A stretch of 64,000 nt of DNA, from NCBI GenBank assembly GCA_948099385.1, contig CANUEZ040000161.1, positions 62,001-126,000 of the forward strand. Direction: 5' to 3'. The notes under the pieces were generated by a model. That model did no database searches. It was not told the origin of the DNA and was given only the letters and a program-made list of their open reading frames with translations. The DNA is from Fasciola hepatica (lineage: Eukaryota; Platyhelminthes; Trematoda; Plagiorchiida; Fasciolidae). Shown here one piece after another: positions 23,290-34,565 of this stretch (within the stretch, counting starts at the first letter, position 1; each line of letters opens with the position of its first letter). Position numbers and translations under genes: made by a program.

Positions 23290-24295
23290 CCTTAGTATCA
23301 TCGTGTTCCTAAACATTTGCACGGCCTTCGACTTGATGGACTTCGCTGCACTATGGGATTGTCCGTTGAGAAATGGAATACCTGAGAAGTATGTGCCAGT
23401 CCCCAAATAATTTTATCATCACACCTCAGGTCGGGTTAAGGCACACGGCCATCTTATGTCCCCTTCCGTCGTCTCCACTGGAGTACGAAAAGACTGCCCT
23501 ATATCCCCATTTCCTTTCAATTTTGTAAGTTCGCCGGTTCGATTCCGGCTCGCGGCGTCCGACTTTCCGTTGTGAAAAATGCAATTGGATTTTCCAATAC
23601 AATTTTGTAATGGAAGATATACTACGGATTGCTTTATCTGGTCTTCTAAACTGTGCAGTTGAACTTTTCCCAGAGAGCAGAGTTTTTGATTTGGAATATG
23701 CCGATGACATCGCATTACTGAGTGACAATGCACAGGCAGTTCAACACGCTGTGAACCTCTTGGTGATTGAGGTATTCAGATACGACAAGTACTTTGTGGC
23801 TTACAAGTGCAAATAATTTTTGCAAGACTGGCAGGAGTCTGTGGCTGCGCTCACTCTTTGTAAACAACTTTAAGTACTTCGCGAGCTTGATAACTGCTGC
23901 AGGTGGCATTGGGGAGATTAGTTCACGAATAGCGCAAGCCAGGACAGCTTCCGCCAACCTGCGATACCCATAGTGCCACCATGACATCTGGCTCTCTCTT
24001 AAGGGTAAATGTACATCACCGCAGTTCGTGGTGTTTTACTCTAGGGTTACTAGATCTGGTCATTTCGCGTTAATGATGCTTGACTTCTTTCTGTGTTCGA
24101 CTGCTGATGTCTCTAAACCATTGCTCGAGTTTGGTGGGAACATAGAGCGAGTGATGACGAGGTGCGCTGTCATGTGTTTGGCGGTGACAGCCACCCTGTG
24201 ACTGAAGTGATCGCTTTGCATCGCCTCCGTAGCTTGGCAGTGTTTTGCGTGTGCTTACCCGCGAGCTGTATTCGCACGTGCTGGTAAGAATTGGA
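23290..24295 (+). pseudogene. RTE reverse transcriptase fragment with an inserted 71-bp retroposon
   Basis: Plus-strand pieces of an RTE polymerase: LRNGIPEKYVPVPK (about 23365), HTSGRVKAHGHL (23420), GVRKDCPISPFPFNFV (about 23480-23525), then after an 80-bp interruption NFVMEDILRIALSG (23603), VFDLEYADDIALLSD (about 23685) and ISSRIAQARTASANLRYP (23920), followed by a degraded C-terminal region with ARVWWEHR near 24130. The YADD catalytic motif survives, but stops are frequent. The interruption at 23529-23599 is annotated separately. Confidence 0.8.
23518..23610 (+). repeat. 71-bp tRNA-derived retroposon with 11-bp target duplication
   Basis: CAATTTTGTAA occurs at 23518-23528 and again at 23600-23610, exactly bracketing 71 bp that disrupts the RTE frame; removing one copy restores FNFVMED. 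The insert starts with a canonical T-arm (GCCGGTTCGATTCCGGC) followed by TCGCGGCG, as at the 3' half of a tRNA, then about 40 bp of non-tRNA sequence. No acceptor 5' strand or D-arm is present, so it is a 5'-truncated tRNA-derived insertion and not a tRNA gene. Confidence 0.7.
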
Positions 24296-24304
24296 AGAAG
24301 CGAA

Positions 24305-24305
<1 letters not shown>

Positions 24306-24392
<87 letters not shown>
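24306..24392. repeat. (TA)n microsatellite
   Basis: About 85 bp of alternating TA with two ATACAT interruptions, in NEURL2 intron 2. Confidence 0.95.
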
Positions 24393-24394
<2 letters not shown>

Positions 24395-24830
24395 ATTGAG
24401 AACTGGCATTAATAATTAACTTTTTACTGTAGATGTTGATTATTTCCAGCTACGAGTGAGATATCTGTTGAGAAGTGGTAACCACAACCTGAGTCTAGAC
24501 TCGATTGTGTCTGTATGTTTTTTTCTATGCTTCGGTTTGCTGAGCCTTCCATTGCGTGATACTGCAAGGTAGCATTTCAAAAGACAGCATTGATGTGTAA
24601 GATAAATCAATAAATAAACTGCACTAGCAGTGGTTATAGCTGCATTTCAACTAGACCTTTCTGCAAAATCTGGTAAGGAAGAGGTCCAGTCGGAATATTC
24701 GCAACATTGAGGTAGTTCGTCCGCCTTTTGGTTCGACTGTGGACAACGCACTCATATTTCAGTTTGCAGCAATTAACAATAAGACGGTTGACTCAGAAAA
24801 GATCAAATTCCTAATTGAGAATCTCCGGTT
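24393..24830. other. NEURL2 intron 2, unassigned
   Basis: No element was recognised. An open plus-strand frame at about 24690-24860 runs into the antisense of an RTE and shows no family match. Confidence 0.35.
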
Positions 24831-27800
24831 TCAGGGAGTATCCAGCGACAAGTTGGACAATTTACTGCCTGAGCAAAGATCGATGCCGCTATTCTGACAC
24901 GAGGATAGGGCTATCTCAAAAATTAGTACTATTACGAAAGTGAAGAGTAAAGGCGAAAGAGGGCAACCATGACTAACTTGCGTGGAGATCGCCGTGAGCA
25001 GGAATTCGGCCCCACCTGTTTGCATACAAGTATTGGAAAAAAGAAATAAATTTCTCTGACACACCCTTCAGTGAGAAGCAGCGCCAGCAAACTGTGCGGT
25101 CGATTGAATCGAACACCGCTTTCAGATCAAAAAAGACACAGATTTAGGGCCTACGAAAGATGTGTCTGTGTTCTGTTTGCCGAAGAGTTAACATGTGTCG
25201 GTACAACCCCGACCGGGTCTGAAACCGCCTTGATTCTCACGTGTACATACTTCGCGGGCACCGGATAATCGGTGAAGAATGAAACCGGTGAGCAGTTTAG
25301 ACGCGATACTTACCAAGCTAGTTACTCTGTGGTCATCCTTCTTGTAAATCGGCCCAATCACCGATTCACATCATTCCTTGGGAATCTGCTCACTGTCCCA
25401 AAAAATACGAAGAGGTTTTGTTAATTCCGAAACCAAAGCTTGGCCTCTCTCCTTGAAAAATTGAGACAACCCATCTGGTCCAGCGGCTTTGTGCCTTTTA
25501 AGGTAACCTATTTCCCGCCTAATCCGTCTCTGATGGAGGACTGATATCCACCTGCATCGTTTCTCTGGCAGGTATATTTGGAAGGTCCACCGCTGAAGTG
25601 GGTCAACTGAATTGTTCCCTGAGGTGCTCCGCCCAACGATCCAGACGACGTCCCAGAGAATGAATCAGTGAGCCGTCGGATTCCTTAATCAACTCACATC
25701 AAGCTTCCATGGACCGGTACCTCTGAACAAACGGAAAAGGTTGCGAGCATTGCCAATGGCCGCAGCCTCTTCCACTTCCCTCGTTTCGCAATCCACCACT
25801 GCTCACGGTCATCTCTCAAGCTCCTAGTCAGTTGGCGTCTCGGGGATTTGCGCACTTCATTGAATGTGACATCCGGAGAGACGGATCTGCGAGCATCCAG
25901 CAGAGCAACTCATGTCGAAGATATCCATTGTTTGTGAGACCGACTTGAACCAGAGTTCTGGGCGGCATTCAAAGCGGCATAAAAAGCTTCCTTGATCTTG
26001 TGCCGGCGTTTACCAGGGTCGTGCATAGTCGGCTGCATCGATAACCGTGCAGACAGCTCTGCATGAAACACATCGTCGGTTATCGCCTAGAAGACACTGC
26101 GCATAACGCGTGGCATTTACTTTGATGCGACCACGGACGAGACGTAAACGGAAGCGAGCACGCATCAAGGCGTGATCTGAGTCCACGGTGTAGACCAGAA
26201 TGAACGACAATCTTCAATTGATCCACTTCAGCGGTGACAAATGGCAATATGGTCAACCTAAGTCCAACGTTGTGAAGACGAAGGAGGACACCATGTGAAT
26301 CTATGCCGCTTCTTATGGCAGAAGTTTGTACTTGCCAGAAACAACCCGTACTCGGACAACAGCTGAATGAGACGATCGCCCTTATCGGTACGATCGACTG
26401 GAATAGCAAATGGGTCTCCGATGTGCCTTTCGGAAACTCCAAAACGGCCAACTTGAGCGTGTAAATCCCAAGCAATGACCACCACGTCTGTTGAACTCAC
26501 ACTTCGGAGCAGCTGAGACAAATCCTGACAGAATTCGTCCGTGGTCTCAGATGAACTGGAGTCAGTGGGTGCATACATAGACACGACGAACGAACATCGG
26601 CGCTTCAATTTGTTGTTCTTGACACGAACAGAACCATTCAACCGAACTACACACAAACGACTGCAGACTAGAATCCAGTCTGATAGTGCCCGCTCAGCCC
26701 TCGTTCTTAAGGCAATTTCAAGGTCGGTCTGACCACGAGCACTAGAAGCCGAATCACCCGACACACGGAGTGAAACGAGAGACTGAGGTTGTTTCCGGGG
26801 TGCGCAGAGTTATCACTGAAGTGGGGTCTTGTATGCGTGTTTCGTAGACACAGCATACATCTATTTTAAACAGATCAAGTGTTTTAGCGAGGGCAGCCTG
26901 TTGTCCTATCTGACATAGTGTGTGGACGTTAAAGGCAGCCAAGCGAAGTGAACACTTAGGCTTAGGAAGTGCATTTGATTTATACCCAACTCCTGAATTA
27001 CTGTTTTCTTCAGAGTTCCAATCACCCCTGGCGTTTTGTATTGATTTTAAGTTAAGAGAGGATAAATTATTGAGGCTCACTACGGGGAAGATACTGGAGG
27101 TTTTCGGGCAAATCATACTTCGCGGCTGCCCACACCGCAGAAAGGGGTTTTTCTTTGGGAACCCTAACGTCTCACCCACAAGGCAGTGGGGTGTTAACAC
27201 AGCACGGGAACGTAACCGAAGCACCCGTAAAGGAACTTCTTCTGGTCTGTTACGTGAGACCTGATTGTTGCATACGTCCTGTCTTGTCGTCGATGGTGCT
27301 CTGTTATCGATCCGCTTTTCGAATTCAGCCCTTAGCCCCATACACCCAATGGAGCAGGCGGAACGTGGACGGGGAAACTTCTTTTGGGACGGGGGCTGCC
27401 CAGCTCAGGTGGGCGATACCTGCCCAATAAAGTATGATGACTTCTCCCACCGTCGAGAGAAACCTCAGGTACTCCACTCCTACGTCCATCTAGTGGAGGT
27501 CTTTTGACCGGAAAACTAATTCTCTCCAGGAGCATAGTGGTTAGAACCAGATGTTACCCTTTTGTCCCATCTCACTTGCTTTAGTGAGAAAGTTCCTCTG
27601 CCTCAGAACCAACTCGTTTAATGTGAAAAACGAACCGTTTTTATAAATCATTAGTTGATCAAAATCCAAGAAGAAGCTCCCTGATACAGAGCTCTTCGCG
27701 GAACCTACTCCTCTGGAAGGCTATGTGGTTCAGATATCCGATTGGTTGATTTCTTTGCGAGCGGTTTGAACAACTGCGGACTGCTGGTCGATTGCTTTCC

Positions 27801-28225
27801 ATTCAGTTCGATTGGAACTCCTTTTGATCGCTGATTGGTTGAATCCGCCGCCCCGGTAAAAGAACGTCCGCCTGCTGACTGGTTGATTTCGCTCGGTTTG
27901 ATAAGGGGGACTGTGTCACAGCTAACTGAATGGTTTCGTCACGAACTGACTGAACCGTCGATCCGTTCCGCTGGCCTGAGGTTTGCCACCAATTTCGGAC
28001 AGACAAATACTTGTCTTTAAATGAAACTTGGCGGTATATCGCTGCCTCAGCCAATACGTTTGCATTGCGCGTCAACTGGTTCAGAGTCTGGACTTCGTTT
28101 GGCCTTTGCCACCGACCTGTTGGCCATAATTGCATCTCCGGTTTCAGGATGCCATCTTGCATAGCTGTTTGGGTCGTGGAGGCACGCAAGCCATCACACC
28201 ACGCCGGTGTGTAGTCTCGTCGTGA
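24831..28225 (-). mobile_element. RTE-2 retrotransposon, long degenerate copy (D1)
   Basis: In minus-strand order: a 5' peptide region (RRDYTPAWCDGLRAS, then QDGILKPEMQ, 28225-27803); a 5' segment with CTCCTGGAGAGAATTAG (about 27535); the endonuclease start SLRLAAFNVHTLCQIGQQ and DVCCVYETRIQD (about 26960-26830); FVVSMYAPTDSSSSETTDEF and DVVVIAWDLHAQVG (26600-26450); a linker with EKEEAAAIGNARNLFRL-like sequence (about 25760); and the RT motif HGCPLSPLLFTFVIVLIFEI (about 24950). Stops and frameshifts occur throughout, and the element stops near 24831 just before YADD. Its first 0.9 kb is almost identical to 42689-43612, in inverse orientation. Confidence 0.85.
27803..28225 (-). CDS. Conserved upstream peptide of RTE-2 (5' ORF)
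   Basis: The minus strand encodes RRDYTPAWCDGLRAS, TQTAMQDGILKPEMQLWPTG and then about 90 residues with no recognised domain, ending at 27803. The first 35 residues match the 5' ORFs at 34566-34832, 43625-43780 and 50760-50937, while the third codon positions differ. The track of conservation stops after GRW, so the tail may be subfamily-specific. The function is unknown. Confidence 0.45.
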   Translation of the reverse strand, partial: SRRDYTPAWCDGLRASTTQTAMQDGILKPEMQLWPTGRWQRPNEVQTLNQLTRNANVLAEAAIYRQVSFKDKYLSVRNWWQTSGQRNGSTVQSVRDETIQLAVTQSPLSNRAKSTSQQADVLLPGRRIQPISDQKEFQSN

Positions 28226-28239
28226 TAGATCTTGATCAT

Positions 28240-30935
28240 GAACAGATCAGGACGTTCTCGCGCTTGACTCTATTCACTCACTCAAGCTACACAAGTTGTG
28301 ACCGAGGTGATGGCGGTCGGACAAAACCAACTACCTATTACCAAACTGCCCATTTTCACCCAATCTTTTACACAACACTATTAATACTACTCCATCCAGG
28401 ACACACCATCGTAGTTCGTCTGAATTCGCCCGCATCTGACCATGCAGGAGTAGTAGTCGCTTTGAGTACTAAAGCTGAGTCTACGCTACATGACTGAATC
28501 CCAGTCAACAGCAGATTATGTGTGATTCTCTTAGAGAGTTTCGTTGAAAGCTAACAAAGACCGCGACGGTAATTGTTGTCTGTTTGTTGTCGCTGCCTAC
28601 GCCCCTACCGCTGGCAGTCCGGATACAGTCAAATATATATTCTACTATCCTACCAGCAGCTTCACGAACTTCTTGGAGAAGCATCTCGTAGAGACATAGT
28701 GGTACTGGCTGGAGATTTGAACGCCCAGATTGTTCACCTAGGTCCAGACGAGCGGATACTTGGAGGCCAAAGCGGTGCCAACCATCGACGCACGGATAAC
28801 AGTAGTCGACTATTCAATCTGTGCGCAGACCACCACCTGTTCTTGTCGAGTACAATATTCCGGCGCAGTTCCCGTCGCACAGTCACATAGCGACCGCTAT
28901 CTGCTAATCAGCCCTAGACACAAATAGACTGTATGGCCGTGAGCTACCTCTGGCGTGGCTCATTCAGGTCTTGTATGTCGTGCTTGAACACATCTGGATT
29001 CAGATCACGCTCTAGTGTGTGCCGAGTTCATGGTACGGTTTTCCACCCAGTCAAAAGTCCGCCGTCAACGGGTAGACGTAGACCAACTTTGCCGGACGTC
29101 GATCCGGGAGAGATATCAGAATGAGCTTGCTGCTCAGGTGAGTAGCCACACACACGATGACTTGTCAGACCGCTGGCAACACATCCAAGACGCCATAAAA
29201 GTAGCGAGTACCACATCTGATGGATTAGTCAAATGACATGCAGTCACGCATAGAATCTCATCGATTCTCTGGAACTGTTCGGAGACTTTTCCAACTCATC
29301 CGATTTACTAGGATCAAGAGACCTGGAGTGAGCGTAGTGATCTGCGAGGAAAACGACCATCCAATCCACCAGCCTGGATTGGATCGATAGGCAGAACACT
29401 TTGAAGAACAGTCTAGCTTGCCTTCAGCGCCAATGCCCCCACTCAGTAGTCCGTTTGAACCAGCTCATGCTCCATGGTCTATCTGCACTACCCCACCCAC
29501 AGTAGAAGTTGATCGTGCGCCCCACCTCCTGAAATGCAATTAAGCTCCCGGCCCTGACGAACTCCCTCCGGCCATCTTCAACAACGGTGGTGTGCACATC
29601 TCCAAAGCGCTCACCAGCCCCTTTACAGACATTTAGCTCTACAAACGCGCCCGAGAAAGTTAGAACTGCGCATCGATCATCAGTATACACAAGAAAGGGG
29701 CTAGAAACATCTGTTCCATTCATCGAAGGATAAGCTTGATCTCGGTTGCATCGAAGGTGCTAGCATCGGTAATCCTCCAAAGATTGTCCCCAGTGCGCGA
29801 ACGAGTCCGTGAAGAACAGTCCAGTTTTCATCCCAGCCGCGGGTGCATCGATCAGATTTTCACCATTCGTCAGATACTTAAGCTCCGCCACACATGCCGT
29901 AGGCCGACTGTAATACTCTTGGATAAGACGGTTGTCTGGGATTGTCTCATCAGACGGGGAGTGCCTGATAAGTATGTCCAAATGATCCTAGCGTTGTATC
30001 ATCAAACTTCAGGCTCAGTACAAGCATATGGCCCATCGTCACCTTGCTTTCCAGTTGGAAGTAGCGTGCGTTAAAGTTGCCCACTCTCACTCTTCCTGTC
30101 CAATTTTTGCTATCGACGACATCCTAAAAGACGCACAAGGAAATCAAACGGACGAAGACGTTGAGCTCCCACCCGGTAACAGGCTTTTATACTTAGACTA
30201 TGCAGATGACATCGCATTGGTTTGCGACGATGCTGCTGTGGCACAATGCGTTCCAGACAACCTCGCGTCGTCTGTGCGAGGGTACGGAATATACATTTCA
30301 CCCTCCAAGTCTATAGTGCTTCTACAAGACAGCCAAGAGTCCATCCCCTCATTTACCCTCGGTAACGATCGGTTAGAACTATTTGAAAAGTTTGTCTACT
30401 TGGGAAGCTGCATAACTGTCGATGGACGGATTAGAGGCGATGTGGACAGCCGAATAGCGAAGGCTCAAGCAGCGTTCTGCAATTTACGTCACCTGGGGAG
30501 ACGGCGCGACATCTCTCCGACTGAAAGGTGGGGGTGTACAACGCTGCTGTGCGTAGTGTACTCCCATACGCTGGTGAGACCTGGCCTGTTCGAGCGGTCG
30601 ATGTCGACCGGTTGTCCGTATTCGATCATCGATGCCTGAGGATTACCTCGCGAGTTCGGTGGCAACATCGAATAAGCAGTTCCGCAGTTCAAACGCGCAT
30701 CTACGGAACCGGACGTGCCGCGTACCCAATTAGTGCTACCATATCACTCCATCGGCTCCGTTGGCTGGGACATGTGCTGCGTATGCCACCTCATCGACCT
30801 TCCCGTCGAGCTCTATTCGTTGAGCCTAAGGTTGGCTGGAAACGACAACGTGGAAGGCAAGCCATGACATGGCACTAGTCTGTCAAAGTGTTGACGTCAG
30901 AACTTGCTTCTGTCTGTTCCTCACACTTGCGTCAT
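28240..30935 (+). mobile_element. RTE-3 retrotransposon, degenerate copy
   Basis: Plus-strand pieces in order: STKAESTLHDxIPVNSRLC (about 28470), RRDIVVLAGDLNAQIVHLGP (28690-28750, endonuclease GDxNAQ motif), LFNLCADHHLFLSSTIFRRS, VREEQSSFHPSRGCIDQIFT (29800-29865), GVPDKYVQMILALYHQTSG (about 29960), YLDYADDIALVCDD (30190, YADD), FVYLGSCITVDGRIRGDVDS (30390-30450), then MGVYNAAVRSVLPYAGETWP and HRLRWLGHVLRMPPHRPSR (30528-30810). It is diverged from both other RTE groups and frame-broken, so dead. It ends at the ATC tract into which the intact RTE 3' end abuts. Confidence 0.85.
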
Positions 30936-31133
30936 CATCATCATCATCGTACAGCGTTAAACAGTAGGGCAAGCCCCACTGACCACTGCCTTTCTCACCA
31001 TGTTGCACGCTGAATTAAAAAGTATGAATATACAAGATGGAGAGGGAGTGGACCTACATGGGTGGGAAAAGAAAAGAATGCCCTAGTAGCCAACACACGG
31101 AATACACAGTCTAACTGTACAAACGTACACCGA

Positions 31134-34100
31134 TCAAACATTCTGATTCGATAGAAAGTGACAACACGATCGCCACTGTTCACGGTTCGCAGCCATATCC
31201 TTCAGTGTCTCCAGCCAACTGGTAGACGGATCTTTTGGACCCCAACCACGAAGACGTGAAGCACCTACTTTTCCTAAGTCTGCTGTACATTTTCTCATTC
31301 CTCGTTGCCAAATCATCTGTTGACTTCCACGTAGTTTCTTCCACTCCTGAAGAGGACAGGAAAATAGGGCACGGTACGGTAGGCGTGTGTTTGCCATATG
31401 TAACACGTGTCCCAACCAACGAAGTCTACTAAGTTGGATACGCTGTGACAAAATGTTCTCTGAATTAGTACCCAATACTCGCTTGCTTACCTCATCGTTG
31501 CTTACTCGGCTATTCCACCCAATCCTAGCGATACTACGTAAACATCGATGGTCGAAAACCTCAAGACGACGAATATCTTCAGCACGCAGACTCCAAGTTT
31601 CGCAACCGTACAACAAAACTGAACGCACAGTGGCACAGTATACACGACCTTTCAACTTCAGTGAAATATCGGATCGGCGCCACAAGTGCTTCAGTCCAGC
31701 GTACGCCGCTCGAGCTTTGGATATCCGCGTACTCACCTCTACTACTGTGCTCCCATCCGTCGTCACGCAGCTACCGAGGTAGGTGAAGTGGTCGACAACT
31801 GACAGCACCTCCCCATTGAGCATCAAGCTCGGAATTGTTGACGTCCAGTCTTGTAACATCACCTTGCACTTTGAAGGTGCAAAGCGCATGCCGAATGGAG
31901 CTACAGCTCTTGCGAGACTATCTAGTGCACGCTGAGCATGTTCCGTGGATTCGAACAAGCAGACAACGTCGTCTGCGTAATCTAAGTCACATAGCTTTTC
32001 ACTATCTCCTAGTTCGACCCCTACATCCTGAAGATTTTGCAGCCCACTCTCCATTATTTCGTCCATGACGAAGTTAAAAAGGAATGGAGACAAATGGCAT
32101 CCCTGCCGAACCCCACTGGTCGTTTCGAACCGACCGGATAGTTCGCCGTAAACCCATACGCGGCCAGAAGTATGAGAATACAATGATCTCATTAGGTTCA
32201 CGAACTTCTTGGGCATACCTTTTCGATGAAGAGTACTGAAAAGCGATGTTCGATCAACTGAATCGAATGCGCCTTTCAGGTCTAAGAAAAGCATTATTGT
32301 TGGTCGGCGGTGCGTGTGACGCGTTTCAAGAAGTCGGCGAAGAGTAAAAATCTGGTCGATGCATCCTCGACCTGGGCGGAATCCTGCCTGCTGTTCGCGG
32401 ACATTCCTCTCGCGAGCCGGTGTAAGACGGTGCAGCAAAATCGAAGCTAATACTTTGGTGACTATCGGGATTAAGCTAATCCCACGATGATTACTGCAGT
32501 CATTGCGTATTCCCTTCTTGAAGATGGGAACAATCAATGACTCGCTCCATAGGGACGGAATACGCTCCTCCTTCCAAATGTCACGGAGCAAGGCGGTTAG
32601 TGATTTTATCAACGCCTCACCACCCAGTTTGAAAAGAACTGGGGGAAGTTCGTCGGGACCTGCCGCTTTCCCCCGCCTTAGTAATCGAATACATGACTCT
32701 ACTTCTACTTCCGATGGGGGCTCAAGTGATACCACCCAAGGGGTCACAGTTGTTGACACGGGAGTAACTACACTAGCGTGCGGCCAGCTAAACTGTTCCT
32801 TGAAGTACTCGGCCCATCGGTCAAGCCTTTGCTGTTTGTTATGGATGGGTTCTCCATTCCTATTGCAAATCGTTTCACTGACCTGAGTTCGCCGTCCACT
32901 GGTGTCACGAATAAGTTTGAACAGTCTTTGACTGTTACCTGAAGCAGCTGCCACTTCCATTTCTTCGGCTACATTGACCCACCAATTTTCGCGATCCTTC
33001 TTAAGGCTTCGCGTAACTTGTCTTTGCAGCTTTCTCCGCATCTTATTCATCTCCTTACGGTTCGAAAGCTGACGCTTTTGCTCCATTATACTCAGCGACT
33101 CTTGCGAGATCCAGTGTCTTTGATGGACAACGGATCCAGGACCACAGGCAAAACCTGCTGCTACGTGCATCGCCTGTTTGATATGAGACCAATGCTCATC
33201 TACATTACTGTTCTCCGTGGATCCTAGCTCATGTGCTAACTTTTGCTCATAACGGGTGCGTACTTCTGGATCACACAAATGTTGCACGGCCAACCGGGTT
33301 TGCGGTTTGCGACGATAACCATGGAGCTGGAGAGATAATCGCATTAAAACTAATGTATGGTCCGACTCTACGTACGTGGACCAGTAAGATCTACAGTTCT
33401 GAACAGAACTGCGCCACCGGTAGCTTACTGCGATATGATCAATTTGACTCCAAGTACCTGTAGAGTTAGAGCGCCATGTCGCTGTGCGACGCGAGCTGTG
33501 TCGGAAATTTGTGCTAGACAAGAACAATCGATTGTCTGCACAAAATTGGAGAAGCCTATCCCCGTTATCTGTGCGCTCAGCGGGTAAAGCACAACGCCAA
33601 CCTAAACAGGCTTCTGACGCACTAAGTTTGCCAACTTGTGCATTGAAGTCACCAGCTAGCACTACAATGTCGGAACTTTTACTGCTGCGAACGAGAGTGG
33701 CGAGTTCATCATAGAACTCATCTTTCTGCAAGTCTGAGCTGCAGTCCGTTGGGGCGTACGCCGAGATCACGAACAAATTGCGTTTAACACAACTATCCTT
33801 TCGAACGCCGACTGACCCTTGGAGTCTCACAGCACATAAACGACTGTTAACAGGGATCCAGTCTAATAGGGCAGCCTCAGCCTTGTCAGTCAAGACTATT
33901 CCTACACCACGTTGACCCACAGCTCTAGCTGCTTCGTCTCCTGAGGTGCGCAGAATATACCTCGATGAGATACCAGGAGCAGTTAGTTGAATTACACTGC
34001 TCGAATCCTGGATACGCGTTTCGCTTAAGCAGCAAACATCAATCTTCAGAGAGTTTATTGTGAGGGCTAGGCACGCCTGCTGACCGGCCTGCATGAGTGT

Positions 34101-34463
34101 ACGCACGTTGAAGGAACCGAGATTCAGAGGCTGACGAGGCTTGAGAAAATGTGAGTTACCAGACAGAGGATTATTCCCGACACTGTTCGGCAGTGAATCG
34201 TTGCGAGTATCGGCCGTGTTATCAGTGGGAGCATTATGGGTGGATAGATGGGGCAAAGAGGGATGGTTAGGGACAGAAGACAAAGGTTGAATAACAGAGA
34301 GGGAACTCTGAGCAGTAGCACACTTATCACTACCCACCCAGCTCGATGCAATGGGCAGCGCGGTCCTGATTAGCCTGCGCGACGACCGATGCAGTATGGA
34401 ATTCTTTGTAGTCGTGCGGTTCATGGGAGATGTTGGACGGGTACTGCTAGGGTGTCCAGCCAC
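31134..34463 (-). CDS. RTE endonuclease/reverse transcriptase polyprotein, uninterrupted
   Basis: 1109 residues with no internal stop. After a basic, Ser/Thr-rich N-terminus of about 110 residues comes an AP-like endonuclease (about 115-375): LGSFNVRTLMQAGQQA, LSETRIQD (conserved Glu), VISAYAPTD, LAGDFNAQVG (Asp/Asn) and ESDHTLVLM (His). A linker of about 200 residues follows. The reverse transcriptase (about 590-900) shows GKAAGPDELPP, FRPGRGCIDQIFTLRRL, LFLDLKGAFDSVDR (catalytic Asp about 728), SGVRQGC and LDYADDVVCL (about 828-832). The C-terminal domain has LLYGCETWSLRAEDIRRLEV and LRWLGHVLHM. All catalytic acids are present, and the length is usual for RTE. It makes cDNA at a nicked target site. 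It is probably the youngest element here, and a possible trans-acting source for the related dead copies. Activity is not shown. Confidence 0.93.
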   Translation of the reverse strand: MAGHPSSTRPTSPMNRTTTKNSILHRSSRRLIRTALPIASSWVGSDKCATAQSSLSVIQPLSSVPNHPSLPHLSTHNAPTDNTADTRNDSLPNSVGNNPLSGNSHFLKPRQPLNLGSFNVRTLMQAGQQACLALTINSLKIDVCCLSETRIQDSSSVIQLTAPGISSRYILRTSGDEAARAVGQRGVGIVLTDKAEAALLDWIPVNSRLCAVRLQGSVGVRKDSCVKRNLFVISAYAPTDCSSDLQKDEFYDELATLVRSSKSSDIVVLAGDFNAQVGKLSASEACLGWRCALPAERTDNGDRLLQFCADNRLFLSSTNFRHSSRRTATWRSNSTGTWSQIDHIAVSYRWRSSVQNCRSYWSTYVESDHTLVLMRLSLQLHGYRRKPQTRLAVQHLCDPEVRTRYEQKLAHELGSTENSNVDEHWSHIKQAMHVAAGFACGPGSVVHQRHWISQESLSIMEQKRQLSNRKEMNKMRRKLQRQVTRSLKKDRENWWVNVAEEMEVAAASGNSQRLFKLIRDTSGRRTQVSETICNRNGEPIHNKQQRLDRWAEYFKEQFSWPHASVVTPVSTTVTPWVVSLEPPSEVEVESCIRLLRRGKAAGPDELPPVLFKLGGEALIKSLTALLRDIWKEERIPSLWSESLIVPIFKKGIRNDCSNHRGISLIPIVTKVLASILLHRLTPARERNVREQQAGFRPGRGCIDQIFTLRRLLETRHTHRRPTIMLFLDLKGAFDSVDRTSLFSTLHRKGMPKKFVNLMRSLYSHTSGRVWVYGELSGRFETTSGVRQGCHLSPFLFNFVMDEIMESGLQNLQDVGVELGDSEKLCDLDYADDVVCLFESTEHAQRALDSLARAVAPFGMRFAPSKCKVMLQDWTSTIPSLMLNGEVLSVVDHFTYLGSCVTTDGSTVVEVSTRISKARAAYAGLKHLWRRSDISLKLKGRVYCATVRSVLLYGCETWSLRAEDIRRLEVFDHRCLRSIARIGWNSRVSNDEVSKRVLGTNSENILSQRIQLSRLRWLGHVLHMANTRLPYRALFSCPLQEWKKLRGSQQMIWQRGMRKCTADLGKVGASRLRGWGPKDPSTSWLETLKDMAANREQWRSCCHFLSNQNV

Positions 34464-34565
34464 AAAGCAGGAGAACGATTAGGGTCCTCATCCAAAGCCT
34501 TTAGTTCTGACAAGAACCTATCCGCAAGGCAGCGGGATGGCTTAGTGGAAGCCCATTTGCTTGGA

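Noticed and set aside
23529..23565. A tRNA gene suggested by a perfect T-arm
   Set aside because: No D-arm, anticodon arm or 5' acceptor strand precedes it; exact direct repeats show that it is a 71-bp insertion.
24690..24860. Possible extra exon in NEURL2 intron 2 (open frame with balanced composition)
   Set aside because: No family match, and its right part is the antisense of an RTE-2 RT.
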